Below, piece after piece: positions 5,943 through 12,168 of a stretch of DNA of 21,584 nt. The stretch is from a virus: positions 1 through 21,584 of IMG/VR virus record IMGVR_UViG_3300010153_000144, one strand, 5' to 3'. A model generated the notes under the pieces. It searched no databases. It had not been told where the DNA came from and worked only from the letters and a program-made list of their open reading frames with translations. The translations under genes were made by a program, and so were the position numbers. Positions within the stretch are counted from its first letter, which is position 1, and the number at the start of each line of letters is the position of its first letter.

Positions 5943-7607
5943 TTACTTCCAAATGTTTGAGGCTGGTCTAAACGGTGATCGTGCTTCACGTCTCTTATGA
6001 GACTTAATAATGTCAAGCTGCTTAATTGTAACTTGTCCTGGCATGTAATCCGATTTTACTTCCGCTGCGGCTTGTGTGAAGTGTCTTCTCGACAGGATGT
6101 CGGCCGCCATAACGGCTGTTCGTGCGCGGTCGAAGTGGTGAATCGTGCCATCTTCCCCTCGGATGCGCTTCTTTCGACTGCCATCATAGTTAAGTAGTTG
6201 GTGGAGCATACCACGACTTCGGATGGAAAGGTCTTCTTGTCTTAGCATCTGGACCAGTCGGGCTTCAGACTCTTGTAGTCTTTTATTCGTTGCGTACCAG
6301 CCGGGATGATTCCGGTCAGTCCAGAGCAGGTTCCGAGTTTCTTGATCTTTTAGGATTGCGATACACGCTGTTGCGTTTGACTCAACTGCGAGTAGTGCGC
6401 CCAGGTACCGCTTCTGCACCACTTGTAGTCTATGCGCAAACCTATCTGGGGATTCACGGTCTTCCCAGAACGCAATCTCTTTCCAGTCGGTTGCGTCCCA
6501 CACAGTAAGGGCCGACTTATCACCGGTACTACCGAATCCTGCGGGGTCAGCGGTGATGAGGTACTGGTGTCCTGGCTTCGGCGGTTCAAACTCATGGCAG
6601 GCATATGCGCCGACGTCTGGATCTTTCTTCGCTTTCTCCAGCCATGGTTTTAGTATTTCTGCGGGCATGACGGGGTTAGTTGTTCCGAGCCATCCGTCAT
6701 ACGCATCTGATGGGTACTTGCAGGAGAACAGACGTGTGTCACCGACAAACTCTGTATTTAGTCCTCGCCGACGAAATGCCAGGTTGTGCGGCGACATACC
6801 ATCATGTCGAGCCATGTAGTCACGTTCGGCCGACGTAGGTGTGAACGAGTCATCCATCTCACGGCAACTCTTGTCTTCCCACCACTCAAGGAACAGTGGG
6901 TGGAATCGACTGGATCCCTCGAGCGCCGAGCGCCACATCTGTTCGTGGTGTGATCCGGCTCTACCTGGCGTTGACTCAAGGATGACCTTGGCATTGGGCC
7001 TCTTGTTGACGGTGGGGAATATGTTGATGGCTGCTTTACGCTGCCACTGCGCCTCACCGAACTCGGTAATGACCAGGCGGTCGATTGATCTACCGATCGC
7101 AGGGGATCGTCCGCCGGCAGTCAGAACCTTGATTCCGCCTCCGTGTATGAACTGCATTTGCGTTGCGCCAGCTTTTTTCCCTGGCGTTAGCGGCATCCTG
7201 ACGTCGTCGGGCAGCCTGTTGTAAGCGAATAGTATGCGCTCAAAGATGTCTTCTGCTGTGTCTTGACGCTCTGCAATAAGCAGTCCCTTGACGCCGCTGA
7301 GGTACATGCAGTCTCGCAGCAGCAGCATGACTGACACAGTCGTAATCTTTGCCTGACGAAACTTGTTGACCATAAGCCAGCGATTCTCGTCGTAGGCTTT
7401 CAGTAGTTTCTTCTGCGTATGTGTTGGCTCCATGTAGCCTGTTGACTCGTCTTCTCGTACGATCTGGCACATAGAAACAAACGCGTCAGGCGTGGCGAAC
7501 AGCGCTCGCACCTTACCTTCATGTATTCCTGGGGCAGTCGCAAACTCTGCACCACCAGTGACTACGTTTTTACGGTTTGCTTTTTTCTTCTTCGTAGTTG
7601 TTGCCAT
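5943..7607 (-). CDS. terL: Terminase large subunit (packaging ATPase and nuclease)
   Basis: At 554 aa it has the two-domain order of phage large terminases. ATPase domain: a Walker A-like motif KFRQAKITT (82-90), a Walker B-like LVITE (178-182) after IGRSIDR, and a coupling motif LESTPGRAG (210-218). RNase H-fold nuclease domain: ITADPAGFGSTGDKSA (351-366) with D354, AVESNAT (407-413) with E409, and HFDRARTAVMAAD (491-503) with D493 as likely metal ligands. The Lys-rich N-terminus (KKKKANRKN) may be flexible. The enzyme powers DNA into the procapsid through the portal and cuts concatemers. It is first in the leftward operon. The leader before the ATG has no strong Shine-Dalgarno. No recognisable small terminase is present in the window. 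Confidence 0.95.
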   Translation of the reverse strand: MATTTKKKKANRKNVVTGGAEFATAPGIHEGKVRALFATPDAFVSMCQIVREDESTGYMEPTHTQKKLLKAYDENRWLMVNKFRQAKITTVSVMLLLRDCMYLSGVKGLLIAERQDTAEDIFERILFAYNRLPDDVRMPLTPGKKAGATQMQFIHGGGIKVLTAGGRSPAIGRSIDRLVITEFGEAQWQRKAAINIFPTVNKRPNAKVILESTPGRAGSHHEQMWRSALEGSSRFHPLFLEWWEDKSCREMDDSFTPTSAERDYMARHDGMSPHNLAFRRRGLNTEFVGDTRLFSCKYPSDAYDGWLGTTNPVMPAEILKPWLEKAKKDPDVGAYACHEFEPPKPGHQYLITADPAGFGSTGDKSALTVWDATDWKEIAFWEDRESPDRFAHRLQVVQKRYLGALLAVESNATACIAILKDQETRNLLWTDRNHPGWYATNKRLQESEARLVQMLRQEDLSIRSRGMLHQLLNYDGSRKKRIRGEDGTIHHFDRARTAVMAADILSRRHFTQAAAEVKSDYMPGQVTIKQLDIIKSHKRREARSPFRPASNIWK

Positions 7608-7629
7608 AACGGTAATGTTATCATGTTAT
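7601..7629 (+). promoter_or_regulatory. Candidate rightward sigma70-type promoter
   Basis: TTGCCA (7601-7606, 5/6 to the -35 consensus) is followed after 17 nt by TGTTAT (7624-7629, 4/6 to the -10 consensus). It would start transcription near 7636, a short way before the GTG at 7657. TGTTAT occurs twice (7616-7621 and 7624-7629), so the repeat may be an operator or may be chance. The weak second base of the -10 lowers confidence. Confidence 0.3.
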
Positions 7630-7646
7630 TCGATGACTGCCGAAAT

Positions 7647-7651
7647 GGAGG
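7647..7651 (+). promoter_or_regulatory. Ribosome-binding site that fixes the GTG start at 7657
   Basis: GGAGG ends 5 nt before GTG at 7657. The same frame also offers ATG codons at 7615, 7633 and 7645, but none has a comparable site, and the resulting extra residues do not look like the family N-terminus. Confidence 0.7.
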
Positions 7652-7656
7652 ACGTT

Positions 7657-7878
7657 GTGGGTGATAAGTGGATTAAGGGTGCGGTCAAAAATAAGGGTGC
7701 ACTGCGGAAGGCTTTAGGTACACCAGAAGGTGAGCCCATCTCGGCGGAAAAGCTGAAAACTATAAAAACTAAACTACGTAAAAAAGGTCAGGGCGATAAA
7801 AAACTCAGCCTGGGCGACCGTAAGCTTTTGCGTCGGGTTCAGTTAGCGTTGACTTTGCGCGGCTTTAATAAATCATAA
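7657..7878 (+). CDS. Small basic phage protein (WIKGAVKNKGALRKALG family)
   Basis: This is a 73-aa protein starting at GTG with an ideal GGAGG. The N-terminal block GDKWIKGAVKNKGALRKALG, followed by a GEPISAEKLK segment and a Lys/Arg-rich C-terminus with LGDRKLLRRVQLALTLRGF, fits a widespread short phage family that I know as conserved 'hypothetical' proteins ending in RARLAxTLxxF. It is basic and probably helical. The function is not established to my knowledge; nucleic-acid binding is plausible. It is the first gene of the rightward unit, divergent from terminase with only 49 bp between starts, and is separated from the capsid gene by a 152-bp leader. Confidence 0.8.
   Translation: MGDKWIKGAVKNKGALRKALGTPEGEPISAEKLKTIKTKLRKKGQGDKKLSLGDRKLLRRVQLALTLRGFNKS
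7661..7688 (-). promoter_or_regulatory. terL: Candidate leftward promoter for the terminase operon
   Basis: Read on the minus strand, TTGACC (7688-7683, 5/6) is followed after 16 nt by TATCAC (7666-7661, 4/6). The predicted start is near 7654, leaving a leader of about 47 nt before the terminase ATG. The boxes lie within the first codons of the divergent gene at 7657, so the two directions would interfere with each other. Confidence 0.38.
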
Positions 7879-7896
7879 GACTTAAATTTTAGCTAC

Positions 7897-7925
7897 TTGC
7901 AGCATTTGTCTATGTGATGTATACA
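7897..7925 (+). promoter_or_regulatory. Candidate sigma70 promoter for the capsid operon
   Basis: TTGCAG (7897-7902) and TATACA (7920-7925) are separated by exactly 17 nt, in the only sizeable gap upstream of the major capsid gene. The predicted start is near 7932, giving a leader of about 100 nt. It is the best-looking promoter in the window. Use of a phage polymerase instead cannot be excluded. Confidence 0.5.
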
Positions 7926-7938
7926 AATAAGGCACCCA

Positions 7939-7976
7939 CTTAGGCGTGTCAGGTAGCCATTTTGGTCTGACTTAAG
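7939..7976 (+). other. Possible structured leader RNA upstream of the capsid gene
   Basis: GTCAG (7948-7952) can pair with CTGAC (7967-7971). An outer CTTA (7939-7942) can pair with TAAG (7973-7976), and an inner CCA/TGG pair sits near the loop. It would lie just after the predicted transcription start. No T-tract follows directly, so it is not a typical terminator. It may stabilise the abundant capsid message; this is inference. Confidence 0.3.
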
Positions 7977-8030
7977 CGTCGCGGGCAGGCGAGAACAAAG
8001 TTTTTTTAACCTACTCTTAGTGAGAACATA

Positions 8031-9089
8031 ATGTCTATCAGTACAGAATTGCTGAATACTACGTTCGCGGATCTCCGTGGGCCTCTGGTAAACTCATTTG
8101 TTCGTAGTAATGAACTGTTCGAAGCACTTAACTCGAAAGCACGTATGCCCATGGAAGGCGGAACGAAGATTGAACGTTCCTTCTCCGGTGGTGCACCTGC
8201 TCGCGGTGTTGGTGTCTACGTCGGTGACGAACTACTGAACATGACCCGTCGTCAACAAATCCGTAAGTACGAGGTTGAGCCACACCGTATGGTTATGGCT
8301 ATCAACATTCCCAAGCGGGAACTCAACCAGAACAGCGGAAAGCTTGCCGTCATCCGACTCATCGAGGAATATCCTCAGACTGCGATGGAAGCAGCTAAGG
8401 CGGACTTGAACAAGTTCCTCCTTACTGGTGCCAGCCGTGGCTTGGCCTTTGGTTCTTCGGAGCTTTACGGTCTTCTGACTCTTAACGGTCAGTTCAGTTC
8501 CGGTATTGGAACTGGTGTCACCAACGGTCTTCTGGACTTCGTGGCCCCTGCGTCTCAGACTGACACTGTTCAAGGTGTCGACAAGAGCAGCAGCTACTTC
8601 CACTTCAACCAGTACAACGACATTTCGTCGTTCGGTGCTAACGGTATTACGCAACTGCGTAAGACTTACCGTCAATGTGCTCACTACGCTGGTGGTGTTG
8701 GTAAGGGTCCTGATCTCGTGATCATGGACGACGATACCTACACCAACTTCGAGGACAGCCGGCGGGACAACGTTCGCGTGACTCTCGTTGATGACAAGAT
8801 TGACAAGAGCAACACCCTGGGTCTCTCCATGGGTATCGCTTCTGTTACTTCTTCCATCGACCTGGATCGCACCGATACGTCTGTGTTCTCTGGTGTCGCG
8901 GCTGACGGTATCACTTACATGCTCAACACTGACTACATTGAGTTCCCGATGCTTGAAGCACCGAACATCAGTGAGTTCAAGGAGCGCGTTGGTGACCAAG
9001 ATGTCGTAACTGCAATCTTCGCAATGCAAGGAAACATGATCTGCACCAAGTTGGTGGCTCAGGGCGTGGTTTCTGGCGGCGCGGTCTAA
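8031..9089 (+). CDS. Major capsid protein (HK97 fold)
   Basis: At 352 aa it matches compact HK97-type capsid proteins. The N-terminus holds a helical arm (TTFADLRGPLVNSFVRSNEL). A segment with PMEGGTKIERSFSGG follows, then GDELLNMTRRQQIRKYEVEP and MVMAINIPKRELNQNSG, which look like the E-loop and start of the P-domain. The long helix contains TAMEAAKADLNKFLLTG (about 117-135). The A-domain part contains GPDLVIMDDDTYTNFEDSRR (about 226-245), a common 'pdlivmd...y' feature of these proteins, and late strands include TYMLNTDYIEF. No obvious protease domain or long delta-domain is fused, so a separate scaffold is expected, likely the 560-1519 product. Upstream GTGAG is only a moderate ribosome site. 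Identity rests on fold-level patterns and neighbours. Confidence 0.88.
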   Translation: MSISTELLNTTFADLRGPLVNSFVRSNELFEALNSKARMPMEGGTKIERSFSGGAPARGVGVYVGDELLNMTRRQQIRKYEVEPHRMVMAINIPKRELNQNSGKLAVIRLIEEYPQTAMEAAKADLNKFLLTGASRGLAFGSSELYGLLTLNGQFSSGIGTGVTNGLLDFVAPASQTDTVQGVDKSSSYFHFNQYNDISSFGANGITQLRKTYRQCAHYAGGVGKGPDLVIMDDDTYTNFEDSRRDNVRVTLVDDKIDKSNTLGLSMGIASVTSSIDLDRTDTSVFSGVAADGITYMLNTDYIEFPMLEAPNISEFKERVGDQDVVTAIFAMQGNMICTKLVAQGVVSGGAV

Positions 9090-9095
9090 GGAGGT
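9087..9095 (+). promoter_or_regulatory. Strong Shine-Dalgarno overlapping the capsid stop codon
   Basis: TAAGGAGGT reads as the capsid stop codon (TAA) and continues into a near-complete complement of the 16S rRNA tail, 5 nt before the ATG at 9101. It implies high, coupled expression of the next protein, as expected for a component needed in capsid-like copy number. Confidence 0.85.
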
Positions 9096-9100
9096 ACATC

Positions 9101-9607
9101 ATGGCATATGGAAATCAAGTTAAGACCGATGCACTAAGCACTGTGTATGACTCTGAGGTTTATCCTCTCGGTTCTACATTCGTGCAGTCACCCGACGAAA
9201 ACAACGCAGCCAACTCGACCCATTATGGTGAGAAGACCTGGGTGTTTGTTTTCAACGACGAGGCTTCGACAGCTTGGGCGGAAGGAGACTTGATCTCGAT
9301 TGATACGGGCGACTATGCTCCGTACCACGGGATTGTGTCTGCTGCTGCCGCGACTGTTGCAGGTTCGATTCTTGGCGCCGCAGGTCACGCTGTTGCTGCT
9401 GGTAAGTACGGCTGGGTTGTTCAGCGCGGTGTTTGCGAGTGCAAGGGTGATGGTAGCGTTTCTCAAGGTGAGGCAATTGTGTCTCACACCTCGGGTCAGG
9501 TTGACACCATGGGAAGTGGTGAGGAAGTCGGTATTATCGGCGTAGCTCTTGAAGATGACGGTAGTGCTGGTGACTTGTTCACTTGCAAGATTGCGATTCC
9601 CGCGTAG
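9101..9607 (+). CDS. Capsid decoration/stabilisation-like protein
   Basis: This 168-aa protein directly follows the capsid gene and has the strongest ribosome site in the window, consistent with a high-copy head component. It is rich in Gly, Ala, Val, Ser and Asp with few Lys or Arg, and probably mostly beta. Segments include STAWAEGDLISIDTGDYAPY (about 52-71), AGKYGWVVQRGVCECKGDGS (about 101-120, with two close cysteines) and a late EEVGIIGVALEDD. 'WVVQRGVCECKG' resembles the G-x-V-Q-x-G beta pattern I associate with phage head proteins that sit on capsomers. It would bind the outer shell, but I cannot show this. It ends just before a hairpin terminator. Confidence 0.65.
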   Translation: MAYGNQVKTDALSTVYDSEVYPLGSTFVQSPDENNAANSTHYGEKTWVFVFNDEASTAWAEGDLISIDTGDYAPYHGIVSAAAATVAGSILGAAGHAVAAGKYGWVVQRGVCECKGDGSVSQGEAIVSHTSGQVDTMGSGEEVGIIGVALEDDGSAGDLFTCKIAIPA

Positions 9608-9630
9608 CACCTGACTACGTGATACACTTA

Positions 9631-9668
9631 GGGGGCGTGGCTTTCGGGTTACGCCCCCTTCGTCTTTT
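9631..9668 (+). terminator. Hairpin terminator/attenuator after the capsid-decoration pair
   Basis: GGGGGCGT (9631-9638) pairs perfectly with ACGCCCCC (9651-9658), with further weak pairs inside. The tail TTCGTCTTTT is only moderately T-rich. It falls between the decoration-like stop and the adaptor ribosome site, so partial read-through would give high head-protein and lower tail-protein expression. Confidence 0.75.
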
Positions 9669-9677
9669 GGAGGTCCT

Positions 9678-11603
9678 GTGGACGTTTCTTTAGCGGCTCT
9701 GCGTAATAGGTTGTTTGCCCTGCGTTCGTGGGACTCGACTGGCGCAACTTTAGACAATCGCATTCGTGCCGCGCTGAACCTGGCACTCGACCGCATCGCT
9801 GGTGACATCCCAGAAGCGCTTGTTCCTGACGAGGAGCACATTGTTTTGTACCCGTCGGTTGACGGTTCAGACGCTACAGTGGCGTCGAAAGTCGCGACAT
9901 TCAATAGTGACAAGCGCCTGCTGTATTTTGTCGACAACAACGACAAATCTATCGCGGCCGGAGTTAGTGCCACAACCTGGCGCCCCGTAATCACAGGTGA
10001 GTGGGACGGGGTGATGCACCTGGAGATTACAGATTCTGCGGGTCGCATTCGCCGACGACAGAGTCGTGAGTGGTTTAAGCTCACGTCGAACGCTGTTGTC
10101 TATTACATCGTTAGTCTTGACCGTCCGATGCCGGATATTATTCTCGGGGACGCGGGACACAATTTTAGAATCCATCAACCAGAGTTTTTCCTCTCTGACG
10201 ACGTGATGGAAGTGCTTGAGCCATCTCGGATATTTGATGGTACTCGTCAGCAAGTATGGAAGGTTGCGACTGCGTCAGCTTACCGGGATGATCTTCTGGA
10301 CTACCAAGGTACGACAAAGGGTCGTCCTTATCGGTGTTGGCGGAACAGACATTTCCAACTACCGCCCCCCACGGAAGCGCCTAATGTTGTCGAGATCAAC
10401 ATTGACAGGCAGACAACTGAGAAACAGTCAGGCGTTGTACCGAAAGATGATACCCTGACTATTACGAAAACTGGGACAGGTATCGGTAGCGGTGCAACGG
10501 CCTATGGTACGTCTTCGTCATCTTCTTCCATGGGCGCAGACACAATTGTGCCTGGTATCGGCTCATCGCCTGCGGGTAGTATCGGCTCTGAGTACGGCGT
10601 ATCTTTCGAGACACCGGTAAAAGAAAGCACCAAGATGACGGCGCCAGACGCCACGTACAAGTGGAACGGGGCAAAATCTCTTCGGGAAGGAACCTGGGCC
10701 ATCCGGTACACCTATGTGTGGGGCCGTAGAGATGAAGAGTGGCAGCAGTCCCCGTCTATTGCTCCTGGCGGCGACCAAGACCATGATGGTGATTTCGACC
10801 TTGCGTGGGCCTACGAGACAGGGACCGTCACCTCAACGGTGAGTCGGTACACGGGCGTGAGTGATCCCGTCTGGGAGAGCGCCCCTTCTCCAGCAACAGT
10901 GATCACGCAAAAAGATCTTGATGGTACGGACGGCGCACTTGTCTTGTCGGCAACGAACATCGATGCGATGCTGGGTTTTGGTGACTCGGCATTCGATCGT
11001 TACGGTCGTTCGGGGCTACGCATCCGGTACTACGTGGCCCATATTGATAAGAAAGACACGGGTGTTGGTCAGTTCAACGCAGTCGAGACGAACGAGAAGT
11101 TCTATCTCTTGTGCGAGGTTGAGCCCACATTTGACCATGTCGAGGCTATTACCTCTTCGGGTGTCACTCCTCCGGCGGGATTGACATCGACGAATAAGAT
11201 TAAGGGTGGTCGAGTTGTCTGGAACGGCACCCAGTTGTACGACTACTATCGCCCACTGAAGCACAGCACTGGTTACTACGCGTGGCAGGTTTATCCGCAC
11301 CAGGACGGTCGCTACGAACTCGACTTCCGTGTTCTTCGGCTTCCGCGTAAATACGTAGACGACCAGGACACCGCGCCTATTCAGCGTGACGCGGTACCGT
11401 GTTTGATTGAGCTTGCGTTGTACTATGTCAGCTTAGACGATGGTAATGACCAGACAAGCGCTCAAGCGCACTTGGCTCGGTACCACGATCTGATGCGGGG
11501 TTTCCGTCAGCGGTATGCCAATGTTGGAGGTTGTGTCGAACCTCTGCCGTTTACGGGTTACCGTTCTCGTAACCGCTATGGTACATTCAGTTCCAGCGAT
11601 TAA
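9678..11603 (+). CDS. Head-to-tail adaptor-like protein, greatly enlarged
   Basis: This is a 641-aa protein starting at GTG with GGAGG 4 nt upstream. The N-terminus (LAALRNRLFALRSWDS, then RIRAALNLALDRIAGDIPEA) and C-terminus (about 580-625: PIQRDAVPCLIELALYYVSL, then AQAHLARYHDLMRGFRQRY) look like the helices of podovirus adaptors (T7 gp11/P22 gp4 type), which dock under the portal. Adaptors are usually about 200 aa. Here a central region of roughly 500 residues is mainly beta-like, with a Ser/Gly linker near 275-315 and a second beta segment (IRYTYVWGRRDEEWQQSP). The insertion could be an extra virion domain or a neck appendage. Its position between head genes and the nozzle supports the connector role. 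The split into adaptor ends plus insertion is my reading. Confidence 0.6.
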   Translation: MDVSLAALRNRLFALRSWDSTGATLDNRIRAALNLALDRIAGDIPEALVPDEEHIVLYPSVDGSDATVASKVATFNSDKRLLYFVDNNDKSIAAGVSATTWRPVITGEWDGVMHLEITDSAGRIRRRQSREWFKLTSNAVVYYIVSLDRPMPDIILGDAGHNFRIHQPEFFLSDDVMEVLEPSRIFDGTRQQVWKVATASAYRDDLLDYQGTTKGRPYRCWRNRHFQLPPPTEAPNVVEINIDRQTTEKQSGVVPKDDTLTITKTGTGIGSGATAYGTSSSSSSMGADTIVPGIGSSPAGSIGSEYGVSFETPVKESTKMTAPDATYKWNGAKSLREGTWAIRYTYVWGRRDEEWQQSPSIAPGGDQDHDGDFDLAWAYETGTVTSTVSRYTGVSDPVWESAPSPATVITQKDLDGTDGALVLSATNIDAMLGFGDSAFDRYGRSGLRIRYYVAHIDKKDTGVGQFNAVETNEKFYLLCEVEPTFDHVEAITSSGVTPPAGLTSTNKIKGGRVVWNGTQLYDYYRPLKHSTGYYAWQVYPHQDGRYELDFRVLRLPRKYVDDQDTAPIQRDAVPCLIELALYYVSLDDGNDQTSAQAHLARYHDLMRGFRQRYANVGGCVEPLPFTGYRSRNRYGTFSSSD

Positions 11604-11649
11604 CTTGGTTTGGCTCCCATTTAGGGAAGAACAACAACAGAGGTGATGC

Positions 11650-12156
11650 ATGTCCGAGAAGAAACTGTACTCAACACTTACAGCGATGCCACGTTGCGAC
11701 GTCGGCTCACGAGTTTTCCGAAAGACCCTTGTGGGTCAGTACGAGGAAGCTTTGGTTGTGAGTATTATGAGTGCGACTCCGACTTCGGCTACCTGGTCGG
11801 CGACGATCATGACGAAGAACGGCGTAGAGTATATGAATGGTAACGTCGAGCACCGTACGGTGTACGACTGGATGCCCGTCGGCTGGAAGTTCGATGAGAC
11901 TTTGGTTGGTTGGATTCCGCCTCAGAGTATTCTTCGTGACGACACGAAGGCGGCTGCCGAGATTGAAGACCCAGAGGAAGCGATCAAGATTGCTTCGAGT
12001 AGCGTATTCGCAGTACCACCTCCCTGGGAAGGTGAGAAGTTCATGTCTTGGCAGTCTCGGGTGCTAAAGTCTGTTCCAGCCCTTAAGGGTAACGCTGCGA
12101 TTAAGTCGAAGTTGTCGGACTCATGGAAGAGCAAGCAGTACGAAGTTACTATTTAG
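11650..12156 (+). CDS. Virion-operon protein of unknown function
   Basis: This 168-aa protein has AGAGGTGAT upstream of the ATG. The N-terminal half looks beta-rich, with small residues and aromatic positions (VVSIMSATPTSATWSATIMT, HRTVYDWMPVGW). The C-terminal third looks helical, with a WEGEKFMSWQSRVLKSVPAL segment and a basic KLSDSWKSKQYEVTI end. No membrane segment or catalytic motif is visible. It lies between adaptor and nozzle, where a neck or tail accessory protein would be expected. I do not recognise the family. Confidence 0.65.
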   Translation: MSEKKLYSTLTAMPRCDVGSRVFRKTLVGQYEEALVVSIMSATPTSATWSATIMTKNGVEYMNGNVEHRTVYDWMPVGWKFDETLVGWIPPQSILRDDTKAAAEIEDPEEAIKIASSSVFAVPPPWEGEKFMSWQSRVLKSVPALKGNAAIKSKLSDSWKSKQYEVTI

Positions 12157-12168
12157 TAAGGGTATGAA

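Noticed and set aside
7492-7656. Upstream extension of the small basic gene at 7657, including a Phe/Val-rich 'membrane' segment
   Set aside because: The hydrophobic residues come from the antisense of the terminase Lys-rich N-terminus. GGAGG just before the GTG at 7657 and the family-like N-terminus support the shorter form.
8232-9029. 265-codon minus-strand open frame opposite the major capsid gene
   Set aside because: It lies wholly inside the capsid gene. Its composition (repeated Val, Thr, Ser, Arg, His) is what reverse reading of this codon usage gives, and it has no neighbours on that strand.
9188-10084. 298-codon minus-strand open frame crossing the decoration-like and adaptor genes
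   Set aside because: It runs through the 9631-9668 terminator and two well-supported plus-strand genes. Its Arg/Ser-rich sequence has no domain-like pattern.
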